64,000 nucleotides of DNA from Plantactinospora soyae. GTDB taxonomy: Bacteria > Actinomycetota > Actinomycetes > Mycobacteriales > Micromonosporaceae. Of this stretch, positions 22,393-30,475 are shown piece after piece; positions within the stretch are counted from its first letter, which is position 1; each line of letters opens with the position of its first letter. A program made the translations under genes and the position numbers. The DNA is taken from assembly GCF_014874095.1 (NCBI RefSeq), contig NZ_JADBEB010000001.1, positions 3,286,001 through 3,350,000 of the forward strand, given 5' to 3'. The notes beneath the pieces are model-generated. The model made no database searches. It worked only from the letters and a program-made list of their open reading frames with translations, and was not told where the DNA came from.

Positions 22393-23127
22393 TCAGAGCA
22401 CGTCGACCGAGACGCCGACCCAACTGCCCCGACGGCGTTCGATCCGGAACGCCACCGCCCAGGTACGTCCGGCGACACCCACCGCTGCGGCGGCCTCGGC
22501 GACTCCTGGCCTGGGCTCGCAGACCCGGAGCCGTTGCACCCGGAGGGTACGGACCGGTTGCCCCGGCTGGCGTCGGCCGCCGATCCGGGTCGTGGCGGCG
22601 GCGAGCTGCTCGACGATGCCGGCGGCCTCGGTCGGGCTGGACAGCGGGCGGACGTGCCCGGCCGGGCGGTAGCCGTTGACGATTTCGAGGCAGGTGGCGA
22701 GGAACCGCCGCGCCGCGTGTCTCGCCTCGGGGGTCGCGCCCGCGAGCGCCTCCGGCAGCGGTGCGGCGGGACCCCGTCCGCCGGTTGCCCCGCACTCCGG
22801 CGGAACCGGGTCGCCCACCCGTGCGACGGGCACCGCGCGTACCGGCCGGCGGGCGGGAACGGCGCGGCTCGGCTGGGCGGTGGCGACGAGGCGGGTCGTC
22901 GGCTCGAAGTCGCGGTCGCTTGTCGGCTCGAAGTCGGTGGCGCGGTCGCTTGTCGGCTCGAAGTCGATGGCGCGTTCGGTCGTCGGGTCGAAGTCGGTGG
23001 CGCGGCCGGTCGTCGGGTCGGACCAGATCTCCGGGGCGTACTCGTCGTCGAAGGGTGGATCGAGGGGTGGCACGGGTCGAAGTCGCACGGAGGGGCGAGC
23101 CGGGGACCGGCCGCGTGCGAGGGGCAT
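22393..23127 (-). CDS. Rv3235 family protein with internal decapeptide repeats
   Basis: A 244-aa protein. The ATG at 23127 (MPLARGRSPARPS) is preceded by GGGAGG at seven bases and is preferred over the upstream ATGs at 23142 and beyond. The C-terminal 110 residues (FLATCLEIVNGYRPAGHVRPLS to GSWVGVSVDVL) form the conserved Rv3235 domain, found next to secA throughout actinobacteria; its function is unknown. The N-terminal third is low complexity, with four to five copies of a 10-residue unit of the form (D/E)PT(T/S)xRA(T/I)DF at about residues 30-70, which length-varying tandem DNA repeats encode. It is convergent with secA. Confidence 0.8.
   Translation of the reverse strand: MPLARGRSPARPSVRLRPVPPLDPPFDDEYAPEIWSDPTTGRATDFDPTTERAIDFEPTSDRATDFEPTSDRDFEPTTRLVATAQPSRAVPARRPVRAVPVARVGDPVPPECGATGGRGPAAPLPEALAGATPEARHAARRFLATCLEIVNGYRPAGHVRPLSSPTEAAGIVEQLAAATTRIGGRRQPGQPVRTLRVQRLRVCEPRPGVAEAAAAVGVAGRTWAVAFRIERRRGSWVGVSVDVL
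22895..23020 (-). repeat. 30-bp tandem repeat inside the Rv3235-like gene
   Basis: About four imperfect 30-bp units built on GTCGGCTCGAAGTCGGTGG, one of them six bases shorter. Because 30 and 24 are multiples of three, copy-number changes would keep the frame. Confidence 0.85.
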
Positions 23128-23454
23128 GACGAATCCTCCCATGATCTTGCGTTTGCTTTCGTTTGCCTCCGACGCGCTAATTTCTAGCGGACTCACTGCC
23201 CGTCGTCAATGGCTTCCGGTGACCTGGTGAGCCTGTGACCCGGCGATTCGGCGATTTGGCCGGTCAGGTCGAGACCGTAGCCGCCCCGACCGACAGGAAA
23301 CGCCGGCCTGTCCGGCGACGTACGCCGCCCCGCCCGGCGAGAGAAGCCGTGGTGACCGGCAACGGAGGCCGCCGTGACCGGCATGGGCGGCGGCTGCGTC
23401 AGACCCGGCGCGGGAAAGTCCGGTGGCGCAGGAAAGTCCGGTGGCGCGGGAGAA
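23128..23454. other. Intergenic stretch with an 18-bp tandem repeat
   Basis: About 330 bases between two minus-strand genes, without a convincing gene. Two perfect-to-one-mismatch 18-bp repeats (GGAAAGTCCGGTGGCGCA) lie at 23413-23430 and 23431-23448, directly behind the HTH gene. Near the Rv3235-like start, an AT-richer patch (23145-23185) probably carries that gene's promoter. Confidence 0.6.
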
Positions 23455-23682
23455 CTACTCGGATACCCGGTCGACCAGCGGGTTGTCGGCGACCCAGTCG
23501 GCGGTCTCGGCGTACTTGCGCGCGATGTACTCCTCCAGCCGGGCACGTTCGACCCGCCACTGGCCCCGGCCACCGATCTTGATCGCCGGCAGTTCCCCGC
23601 TGCGGACCATGTGGTAGACCTGCGAGTCCGAGACGTTCAGCTCGGCGGCGACGTCGGACAACAGCAGGAACCTCGGCTCCAC
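23455..23682 (-). CDS. BldC-like helix-turn-helix DNA-binding protein (excisionase family)
   Basis: A 75-aa protein of the MerR-like HTH_17 type: LSDVAAELNVSDSQVYHMVRSGELPAIKIGGRGQWRV, then an amphipathic C-terminal helix RLEEYIARKYAETADWV. The GTG at 23682 has GGGAG seven bases upstream. This small protein is conserved beside Rv3235/secA in Micromonosporaceae-type genomes and resembles BldC, a developmental regulator that binds direct repeats cooperatively. Whether it controls its neighbours is not shown. Confidence 0.85.
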   Translation of the reverse strand: MEPRFLLLSDVAAELNVSDSQVYHMVRSGELPAIKIGGRGQWRVERARLEEYIARKYAETADWVADNPLVDRVSE

Positions 23683-23715
23683 AGGCGAACTCCCGGTCGG
23701 TGGACGGCGGTTGCC

Positions 23716-24198
23716 TTAGTTTGCCATCGACTGCGGTGTGGCCGCTTCCGCCGTCAGGTCCCGCCCGGCCAGCGGGCTGGAGTAGACCACACTCGTGGTC
23801 ACCGCGCCCAGTCCACTGATCCGGCCCGCGACCTGCTCAAGATGGCGCATGGACCGGGCGACGACCTTGAGCACGAAACAGTCCTCGCCGGTCACGTGGT
23901 GCGCCTCGACGATCTCCGGCGTGCTGTCGAGCAGCGCGTGGAAGGGCCGGTAGTTCCCGGTGGGATAGCGGAGCCGGACCAGGGCGAGGATGCCGAGCCC
24001 GACCTGCTCGGGGACGACCACCGCCCGGTAGCCGGAGATCACCCCCGCCTCTTCGAGCCGCCTGACCCGCTCCGCGACGGCACTCGGCGACATCGCGACC
24101 AGCCGGGCGAGGTCGGCGAAACTGGCCCGTCCGTTGCGCTGCAGCTCCGTCAGGAGTCGCCAGTCGGTCGCGTCGAGTGCCGGCGGATCAGTGGCCAT
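23716..24198 (-). CDS. Lrp/AsnC family transcriptional regulator
   Basis: A 160-aa regulator. Its N-terminal HTH (LDATDWRLLTELQRNGRASFADLARLVAMSPSAVAERVRRL) is followed by an AsnC-type ligand-binding domain with YPTGNYRPFHALLDSTPEIVEAHHVTGEDCFVLKV. The ATG at 24198 is chosen because a -10-like TATCTT (24205-24210 on the minus strand) ends six bases before it, implying a leaderless transcript. It is divergent from a rhodanese gene, with a palindrome between them, so it likely controls that gene and itself. The effector amino acid is unknown. Confidence 0.88.
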   Translation of the reverse strand: MATDPPALDATDWRLLTELQRNGRASFADLARLVAMSPSAVAERVRRLEEAGVISGYRAVVVPEQVGLGILALVRLRYPTGNYRPFHALLDSTPEIVEAHHVTGEDCFVLKVVARSMRHLEQVAGRISGLGAVTTSVVYSSPLAGRDLTAEAATPQSMAN

Positions 24199-24290
24199 CC
24201 GCCCAAGATACCGTTGAATCATCGGCCGATCCACCATGATGCCGCGCGATGGTCGTTCCTGGGTCGCGCCTGCGGCCGTACCGTTTGGGC
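24199..24290. promoter_or_regulatory. Divergent Lrp/rhodanese control region, both transcripts apparently leaderless
   Basis: Minus-strand TATCTT (24205-24210) and plus-strand TACCGT (24278-24283) each end six to seven bases before their ATG. A perfect 10-bp palindrome ATCGGCCGAT (24221-24230) lies over the Lrp promoter and is a candidate autoregulatory site. Confidence 0.45.
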
Positions 24291-24752
24291 ATGACGACGA
24301 CCTCCCCGAACCCGGTGCTGGCCACGCCGCCGGCCGCTCCCGACCAGGCCACCGCCTGGTTCGCCGCCAAGCTGGCGGTGCAGACCGACGTCTCCGACGT
24401 GTACGCCGCGCTCGGCCGGGACGAGCCGGGCTTCGTCCTGGTGGACACCCGCGACCTCGCCTCCTGGCGGCAGGGCCACATCCTCGGCGCGATCCATCTC
24501 CCCACCGGAATGATCCCGCTGCGCGCCGCCCGGCTGCTGGACCGGGCTGTTCCGGTGGTGACCTACTGCTGGGGGCCGGGCTGCGACGGCGCGACGAAGG
24601 CGGCCCACGCGCTGGCCGGCCGGGGCTATCAGGTCAAGGAGATGATCGGTGGCATCGAGTACTGGATCCGGGAGGGTTTTCCGGTCCAGGTCGCCGAGAC
24701 CGGGACGGTGACCGGGGCGGTCGACCCGCTGACCGCTCCGCTGCGACGCTGA
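24291..24752 (+). CDS. Rhodanese-like domain protein
   Basis: A 153-aa single-domain rhodanese starting MTTTSPNPVL. The core runs from VDTRDLASWRQGHILGAIHLP to the active-site loop TYCWGPGCDGATKAAHAL, where the first cysteine would carry the persulfide, and ends with GGIEYWIREGFPV. Rhodaneses transfer sulfane sulfur between thiols. Divergent pairing with an Lrp-type regulator suggests a link to cysteine or other amino-acid metabolism, as with cysteine-sensing Lrp proteins; that link is inference. The ATG at 24291 appears leaderless. Confidence 0.85.
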   Translation: MTTTSPNPVLATPPAAPDQATAWFAAKLAVQTDVSDVYAALGRDEPGFVLVDTRDLASWRQGHILGAIHLPTGMIPLRAARLLDRAVPVVTYCWGPGCDGATKAAHALAGRGYQVKEMIGGIEYWIREGFPVQVAETGTVTGAVDPLTAPLRR

Positions 24753-24757
24753 GCCGA

Positions 24758-24799
24758 CCGGGTCGTCCCGGGCCGTGGCTCCGACCCGACACGACCCGG
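24758..24799 (+). terminator. Possible terminator after the rhodanese gene
   Basis: CCGGGTCGT (24758-24766) can pair with ACGACCCGG (24791-24799) over a loop of 24 bases, just after the stop. The loop is long, so this is tentative. Confidence 0.3.
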
Positions 24800-24928
24800 G
24801 ATCCGCTTCCGCCCGGCACGCCGTGGGTGTACTAGCGTCGCGGGTGTACCACAGGTACGGCGCCGGACATGATCAGGCGTTGGACGCGGCGGAGTCGCCG
24901 CGAGCGGGCGTCGAGCGGGGAGATCAGC

Positions 24929-25441
24929 GTGGCAGAACAGCTCGTCCGGGTGTACGTCCCGGGCACCGTGCCGATGCTCGCCGAGTTGCGGCAGGAGGGG
25001 TGGATCCTCGCCCCGCACGGACACGCGGTCACCCCGGAACTGCGGGAGTGGTACGCCGAGGGGGACGAGGAGGAGTTGGAGTACGTCGCCTTCACCCGGG
25101 CCGCCCAGGAGGCGCTGCGGCTGCTGCACGCCGATTCCGGAGCCGCCCGGCGACGGGTGGTGGTCGCCGCGGACCTCCCGCCCGGGGCGGTACGGCGGGA
25201 GGACCTCGAACTCGGCGCCAGCACCGTACGGCTGACCGGCCGGATCGCGATCGGTACGGTCGCCGCGATCCACGTGGACGGCGTCGACGCCGTCGACGAT
25301 GTCACGGCGGCGGTGGCCGTGGTCGAGCAGGCGTTGTCGGGTGACGAGGACGCGCAGTTCACCGTGGACGGGGTCGAGGACCACGAACTGGAGTGGTACG
25401 CCCCGACGGAACTCGACGAGCTCTCCGACCTGATGAAGTGA
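24929..25441 (+). CDS. DUF6912-like conserved actinobacterial protein
   Basis: A 170-aa acidic protein starting at GTG 24929 ([17 protein letters not shown]), with GGGGAG six bases upstream. It has the recurring pattern VRVYVPxTxPMLxxL, [23 protein letters not shown] and [12 protein letters not shown] of a widespread actinobacterial family of unknown function. No signal peptide, membrane segment or catalytic motif is seen. It is followed after 16 bases by the end of a convergent membrane gene. Confidence 0.75.
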   Translation: MAEQLVRVYVPGTVPMLAELRQEGWILAPHGHAVTPELREWYAEGDEEELEYVAFTRAAQEALRLLHADSGAARRRVVVAADLPPGAVRREDLELGASTVRLTGRIAIGTVAAIHVDGVDAVDDVTAAVAVVEQALSGDEDAQFTVDGVEDHELEWYAPTELDELSDLMK

Positions 25442-25457
25442 CCCTGACCGGTCCGGG

Positions 25458-26756
25458 TCAGCGACCGGCTCCGGCCACCGGCTCGGGTCGGTCGGCTGGC
25501 TCGTGGTCCTCCCCGGCCTCGGCGCGGCCCGCACCCTCGGTCCCGCCACCGTCCACGGCGGTCGGTTCGCCGGTCTTCGACGCCCGGATCTCGTCGGCCG
25601 TCGTCGTCGGCATCCTCGTTCGATCCTCGTCGGCTGCGGCTGCGGCTGCGGCTGCGGCTCCGGCTCCGGTGTCGGCGTCAGCCTCGGCTCCGGTGTCGGT
25701 GTCGGTATCGGCGTCGATCCCGTCGTCCGCAGGCCGGTCGTCCGGCATCCCGTCCTGGTCGCGGTCCCGGAGTTCGGGTTCCCCACCGGTCGCCGATTCC
25801 TCGGCCGGGCGGAGTGTCCGACCGAAGCCGATGGTGGCGACGAGGGCGCCGACGAAGAGCACCACCATCGCGTGGCTGAGCCGGGACCCACCGAGTGAGT
25901 CCTGTCCGCTCCGGTCGATCTCGCTGATCGCGCTGGCCATCCGGAGCATCTCCGCGCCGGCGGTCCGGGTGATGACCTCGGCGGTGAGCAGCAACAGACC
26001 GGCGCCCGCGCCCGCGATCATGTACCCCGGCCAGCGCGGCGGCGTGGCCGGGGTGACCCGCCCGGCGATCCGCAGGTAGCCGAAGGCCAGCAGGCCGGCG
26101 GCGAGTCCGCCGGCCAGCGAGCCGGTCCAGCGGAACAGGTTCATGGCGTTCTCGTACCGCTCGGGATCGGTGGCGCTGGCGCCGTAGAAGGACAGCACCG
26201 GATTCTTGAAGTAGCTCAGTGCGAAGCCGACCGCGAAGACTGCCAGCATGGCGGCGACGATGGCGCCCACCACCAGGGTGCTGCGCAACCCGCCGGCGAT
26301 TCCACCGACGGTCGCCGCCGCCGCGATGCTGCCGGCGATGATCATGATCGTCGATCCGTCGCCGTAGCTGAGGCGCAACGCGAGCACCGAGAGCAGCCCG
26401 GTGGCGAGTCCGGCGGCCAGCGCCGCGGCGAACCGTGGCGTGGTGCGCCGGACACCGAACCGGGTCAGCAGGTTGGCCAGGGCGAGACTGACGGCGGCGC
26501 CGCTGACCAGGCTCGCCGAGATGACCCCGGGCAGGGCGTACGCGGCCGAGGCGATCGCCATCGAGTCGACCCCGGAGGAGGAGATCTCGGCCTTGGCCGA
26601 CCAGAGCATCGCGGCCAGCCAGCCCAGGGAGAGCAGGGCGAGCACAACGGCACCGGGTGCCGCTGGCGGCAGCGGAGCGGTGGCGGCCGGCGGCGACTCC
26701 AGGTCGACCGGCTGATCCCGATCAGAGATCGCGGTTGTGCCGGACTCTTTCGTCAT
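25458..26756 (-). CDS. Multi-helix membrane protein with acidic Asp-rich C-terminal tail
   Basis: A 432-aa protein. The ATG at 26756 is favoured over the adjacent ATG at 26759 because AAGGGGAG then sits at better spacing. After a 30-residue N-terminus come about eight hydrophobic helices up to residue 310. The tail then contains ELRDRDQDGMPDDRPADDG, which resembles the thrombospondin type 3 calcium-binding repeat. Asp/Thr-Asp and Ala runs encoded by hexanucleotide repeats follow. The family is common in Micromonosporaceae, but I do not know a function. The tail could bind divalent cations if it faces outside. Confidence 0.7.
   Translation of the reverse strand: MTKESGTTAISDRDQPVDLESPPAATAPLPPAAPGAVVLALLSLGWLAAMLWSAKAEISSSGVDSMAIASAAYALPGVISASLVSGAAVSLALANLLTRFGVRRTTPRFAAALAAGLATGLLSVLALRLSYGDGSTIMIIAGSIAAAATVGGIAGGLRSTLVVGAIVAAMLAVFAVGFALSYFKNPVLSFYGASATDPERYENAMNLFRWTGSLAGGLAAGLLAFGYLRIAGRVTPATPPRWPGYMIAGAGAGLLLLTAEVITRTAGAEMLRMASAISEIDRSGQDSLGGSRLSHAMVVLFVGALVATIGFGRTLRPAEESATGGEPELRDRDQDGMPDDRPADDGIDADTDTDTGAEADADTGAGAAAAAAAAADEDRTRMPTTTADEIRASKTGEPTAVDGGGTEGAGRAEAGEDHEPADRPEPVAGAGR
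25631..25730 (-). repeat. Hexanucleotide repeat tract in a membrane protein gene
   Basis: CGGCTG-type six-base units, about five in a row, pass into GGCTCC/GGTGTC units, encoding the Ala run and the Asp-Thr/Ala-Asp runs of the protein's tail. In-frame length variation is expected. Confidence 0.8.
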
Positions 26757-27133
26757 CATCTCCCCTTCAGCAGGTGACCGGCCGCGTCGACGGGGCGGCG
26801 ATGGGGGCTGCGACCAGACCACAGCCGCCGGCCCCTCAGCGTACGCGGGGCGGCCGGAGCGGTGGCGTGGTGCCGGTGCGGACCGGTCGGGACGAACGTC
26901 GGCCGCGGGCGGCGCTGCCCGAGGGATGTGCGGCGGGTCACGGGGACGTACGGGCGATCGCGCGGAGAGGGACTGGCGAGCCGGGGAGCAGGGCCGACCA
27001 TGAAAGGATTGGCGCAGGTCCCGCCCCCGTACCTCCGGTATCCCCCGGGGTCCGGGTCAGGGTGTTCGGCCGACCGGTCGGCACCGGCGGGTCCGATTTC
27101 GTCGACGTTGTCGAGATCGCCCAGGAGCATGCC
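26757..27133. other. Intergenic stretch upstream of pruA
   Basis: About 375 bases without a convincing gene, between divergent genes. A perfect 14-bp palindrome GCCGACCGGTCGGC lies at 27069-27082, 52 bases before the pruA ATG, a possible operator. No clear -35/-10 pair was found. Confidence 0.5.
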
Positions 27134-28762
27134 ATGGACGCCGTTCTCTCCGTACCCGAGCCGCACAACGAGCCGGTCCGCGACTACGCGCCCGGCAGTG
27201 CCGAGCGGACCAGCCTGCAGCGCCGGCTCGGCGAGTTGGCCGCCGAGCGGCGGGAGCTGCCGATGACGATCGGCGGTACGCAACGGATGGGCGCGGGTGC
27301 CGCGATCGACGTCGTGCAGCCGCACCGGCACCAGCACGTGCTGGGGGTCACCCACAACGCAACCAACGCGGATGCGCAGGCGGCGGTGACGGCCGCGAGG
27401 CAAGCCGCCCCGATGTGGCGTAATTTGTCCTTTGCGGACCGCGCTGCCGTTTTTCTCCGTGCCGCCGATCTGCTCGCCGGCCCCTGGCGTGACACGCTGA
27501 ACGCGGCGACCATGCTCGGCCAGTCGAAGACCGCCATCCAGGCCGAGATCGACGCCGCCTGCGAGTTGATCGACTTCCTGCGGTTCAACGTCGCCTTCGC
27601 CCGTAAGTTGCTCGCCGAGCAGCCGATGTCGTCGAGCGGAGTCTGGAACCGGTTCGACCACCGGCCGCTGGAGGGCTTCGTCTACGCGGTCACGCCGTTC
27701 AACTTCACCGCGATCGCGGCCAACCTGCCGGCGGCGCCCGCCCTGGTCGGCAACACCGTGGTGTGGAAGCCCGCGCCGACCCAGCAGCTCGCGGCGCACT
27801 TCACCATGCGGCTCTTCGAGGCGGCCGGCCTGCCGCCCGGCGTGATCAACATGGTCACCGGGGACGGCATCGCGGTCTCCGACGTCGTGCTGGCCGACCC
27901 CGACCTGGCCGGTATCCACTTCACCGGGTCGACCAAGGTGTTCCAGAAGCTGTGGCAGGGCGTCGGGGCGAACATCGCGAACTACCGGGGCTACCCCCGA
28001 CTGGTCGGCGAGACCGGGGGCAAGGACTTCGTCGTCGCGCATCCGAGCGCCGACGCCGACGCGCTGCACACCGCGCTGATCCGCGGGGCGTACGAGTACC
28101 AGGGGCAGAAGTGCTCGGCCGCATCCCGGGCGTACGTGCCGCGCTCGCTCTGGCACGGCGGCCTGCGGGACCGGCTGGCCGCCACCGCCGGGGAGTTGGC
28201 GTACGGGGACGTCACCGACTTCGCCAACTTCGGCGGTGCGGTGATCGACGCCAAGGCGTTCGCCCGGCACACCGCCGCACTGGACATGATCTCCAGCGAT
28301 CCCTCCTGCCGGATCGTCGCCGGTGGCACCGCCGACGACTCGGTGGGCTGGTTCGTCCGGCCCACCCTGTTCGAGTGCGACGATCCCGGACACGAGTCGT
28401 TCACCACCGAGTACTTCGGGCCGATCCTCGGCGTGCACGTCTACGACGACGCCCGCTTCGAGGAGGTGGTACGGCAGGCGGAGTCGATCGCGCCGTACGC
28501 GCTCACCGGCTCGATCTTCGCCACCGACCGTCGGGTGGTCGACTGGGCCACCGAGACGCTGCGGTACGCCGCCGGCAACTTCTACATCAACGACAAGCCG
28601 ACCGGTGCCGTGGTCGGGCAGCAGCCGTTCGGGGGCGCCCGGGCGAGCGGCACGAACGACAAGGCCGGCTCGTGGCACAACCTGGCCCGGTGGATGTCGC
28701 CCCGGACGTTGAAGGAGACCTTCGCGCCGCCGACCGACCACCGCTACCCGCACATGGGCTGA
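27134..28762 (+). CDS. pruA: L-glutamate gamma-semialdehyde dehydrogenase (1-pyrroline-5-carboxylate dehydrogenase)
   Basis: Oxidises glutamate semialdehyde to glutamate with NAD, the second step of proline catabolism. The 542-aa protein starts at ATG 27134 with AGGAG six bases upstream; the frame is open far upstream but that is shadow. Catalytic residues are visible: Glu293 in GETGGKDFVVAHPSAD and nucleophile Cys327 in YEYQGQKCSAASRAYVP. NAD-site elements include YAVTPFNFTAIAANLP and HFTGSTKVFQKLW. No proline dehydrogenase gene is adjacent, so the pathway partner lies elsewhere. A 14-bp palindrome upstream is a candidate control site. Confidence 0.95.
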   Translation: MDAVLSVPEPHNEPVRDYAPGSAERTSLQRRLGELAAERRELPMTIGGTQRMGAGAAIDVVQPHRHQHVLGVTHNATNADAQAAVTAARQAAPMWRNLSFADRAAVFLRAADLLAGPWRDTLNAATMLGQSKTAIQAEIDAACELIDFLRFNVAFARKLLAEQPMSSSGVWNRFDHRPLEGFVYAVTPFNFTAIAANLPAAPALVGNTVVWKPAPTQQLAAHFTMRLFEAAGLPPGVINMVTGDGIAVSDVVLADPDLAGIHFTGSTKVFQKLWQGVGANIANYRGYPRLVGETGGKDFVVAHPSADADALHTALIRGAYEYQGQKCSAASRAYVPRSLWHGGLRDRLAATAGELAYGDVTDFANFGGAVIDAKAFARHTAALDMISSDPSCRIVAGGTADDSVGWFVRPTLFECDDPGHESFTTEYFGPILGVHVYDDARFEEVVRQAESIAPYALTGSIFATDRRVVDWATETLRYAAGNFYINDKPTGAVVGQQPFGGARASGTNDKAGSWHNLARWMSPRTLKETFAPPTDHRYPHMG

Positions 28763-28890
28763 CCGGACCGATTCGTATTCGGCCGGCGGCGTTCCGTTCC
28801 GGTCCGCCCCGACCCCGGGCCGGTCCACTGGTCCCCGGTTCGTGCCAGGCCCCGCCGCGCCCGTCCAGCACCCGATCCGATCGTCTTAGC

Positions 28891-28916
28891 GTCACTTCCA
28901 GACAACGGAAGGTGAC
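28891..28916 (+). promoter_or_regulatory. Inverted repeat upstream of the protein kinase
   Basis: GTCACTTCC (28891-28899) and GGAAGGTGAC (28907-28916) form an inverted repeat with one unpaired base, 54 bases before the kinase ATG. It could be an operator or leader hairpin. Confidence 0.3.
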
Positions 28917-28969
28917 CGTCCTTCGGCCACGAGGCCCGACGGACGGCGACCGGCCAGGGGAGGAACGCG

Positions 28970-30091
28970 ATGGATCGGGTGCTGGGCGGCCGCTACCGGC
29001 TCGTGCGGGAGGTCGCGTACGGAGCGATCGGAATCGTCTGGCGCGGGGTCGACCTGTGCGACGGAGAGCCGGTGGCGGTCAAGATGCTGCGTCCCGAGGC
29101 TGCCGTCCGGCCTGACCTGGTGGCGGGCTTCCAGGCCGAGACGGAGGTCGTCGCCAGCCTCGACCATCCGGGTCTGGTGCGGTCCCGGGACGTACTCGGG
29201 CAGGGCCGGGAGCGGGCCCTGGTGATGGAGCTGATCGAGGGCGAGGACCTGCGTCGACGGCTGGGGCGTACCGGGCCGGTTCCGCCGGCGATCGCGGCCG
29301 AGGTGGCGGCGCAGCTCGCCGGGGCGCTGGCGTACCTGCACAGGCGGGACATAGTGCACGGCGACGTGAAGCCGGGCAACCTCCTCGTGCCGGCAGACGG
29401 TGGACTGGTGCGGCTGGTCGACTTCGGGGCGGCCCGCCGGGTCGGGGCGGACTCCGGCCTGCCGACCACTCAGGCCACCCCGGAGTACGTCGCGCCGGAG
29501 GTGATCGTCGGCGCTCCCGTCACCCCGGCCAGCGACGTGTACGCGCTCGGCATCGTGCTCTTCGAACTCGTCTCCGGGTGTAGTCCGTACCGGGGCGGGC
29601 TGCCGGCCCAGGTGCTCGACCGGCACCGGAACTGCCGGCCGGTACCGCCGCCCGGTCTGCCGCCGGTCGTCTGGCAGTTCGTCGAGGACTGCCTGGCGAC
29701 CGATCCGGCCCGGCGGCCGGGCGCGGAGCGGGCGGCGGCCAGGCTGCGGGGGATGGAGCCGGCCCTGGACGGGATCACCGCGCTGCCCCGCCCGGCCGCC
29801 GACCAGGTCACCTGGTGGCCCCGGCGGACCGGCGCGGCGACCGGTACCGCCCGGGTCGGCGGTCCGGGCCTCGGGACGAACCGTGCCGCGCCGCTCCCGC
29901 GTACGTCGGAATCTTCGGACTCCACCGCCGGCACGGCCGGTACGGCGTGCGGCGCGGGCCGGCGCCGGTGGTCGGGTTCGGCCGAGACCGATCCGGCGGA
30001 ACCGGCGCCGGTGGTCGTGGTTTCGGGCGAGCGGTGGTGTCCGGTCCGCAGCTTCCGGCAATCCGCCACATACCCGGTGAAAGTCTACTAA
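28970..30091 (+). CDS. Serine/threonine protein kinase without membrane anchor
   Basis: A 373-aa Hanks-type kinase starting MDRVLGGRYRLVREV, with GGGGAGG upstream. The invariant Lys38 (VAVKML), the catalytic loop HGDVKPGNLL and DFG (VDFGAA) are present, as is TPEYVAPEV in the activation segment. Two departures stand out: the first glycine of the nucleotide loop is Ala (VAYGAIGIVW), and HGD replaces the more usual HRD. The catalytic domain ends near residue 265. The remaining 100 residues are Pro/Ala/Gly-rich, with no transmembrane helix and no PASTA or other sensor domain, so it appears cytoplasmic. Substrates are unknown. Confidence 0.88.
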   Translation: MDRVLGGRYRLVREVAYGAIGIVWRGVDLCDGEPVAVKMLRPEAAVRPDLVAGFQAETEVVASLDHPGLVRSRDVLGQGRERALVMELIEGEDLRRRLGRTGPVPPAIAAEVAAQLAGALAYLHRRDIVHGDVKPGNLLVPADGGLVRLVDFGAARRVGADSGLPTTQATPEYVAPEVIVGAPVTPASDVYALGIVLFELVSGCSPYRGGLPAQVLDRHRNCRPVPPPGLPPVVWQFVEDCLATDPARRPGAERAAARLRGMEPALDGITALPRPAADQVTWWPRRTGAATGTARVGGPGLGTNRAAPLPRTSESSDSTAGTAGTACGAGRRRWSGSAETDPAEPAPVVVVSGERWCPVRSFRQSATYPVKVY

Positions 30092-30475
30092 TCTCCCCAA
30101 TTGGCACATGCTGCGCTGACGCCCGCACCGGCTCGGGCAGCCGTCCCGAACCGGAGCGTCATGGTCCGGGAGTGGCCGATCGGCAGGTACCGTCCGGACG
30201 ACCGGCGACCCGCGCGACCGGGCGCGTGTCGGGCCGGGACGCCGAGCGGGCGCGCTGTCGGGCCGGGACCCCGAGCGGCGAGCGGTCCCACCGGACGGCC
30301 GGAGCGCCGATCGGCCGCCCGCGTCGCCCGCGCCCCTCCGAGGGCCGCGCCGGGGCCCATCCATTGATCGTCCTCATCTGACTGTCGGGCAAAGACAGTG
30401 CACAATGGAGGTATTAGTGGCACGGATAGTGCCAAATCCTGGACGCGGCGCCGGCAAAGTGGCAGCGTGGAGGGC
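30092..30475. other. Intergenic stretch before padR with tandem repeat and two inverted repeats
   Basis: About 385 bases. A 24-bp unit beginning GTCGGGCCGGGAC recurs with period 29 at 30228 and 30257. Closer to padR lie ACTGTC-N7-GACAGT (30381-30399) and TGGCAC-N5-GTGCCA (30418-30434), both perfect. These are candidate PadR binding sites. Confidence 0.6.
30381..30434 (+). promoter_or_regulatory. Paired inverted repeats, candidate PadR operator region
   Basis: Two perfect inverted repeats, ACTGTC-N7-GACAGT centred at 30390 and TGGCAC-N5-GTGCCA centred at 30426, are 36 bases apart and 42-95 bases before the padR ATG. PadR regulators normally repress their own promoters by binding such dyads; their half-site sequences differ, so two proteins or one relaxed site are possible. 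Confidence 0.45.
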
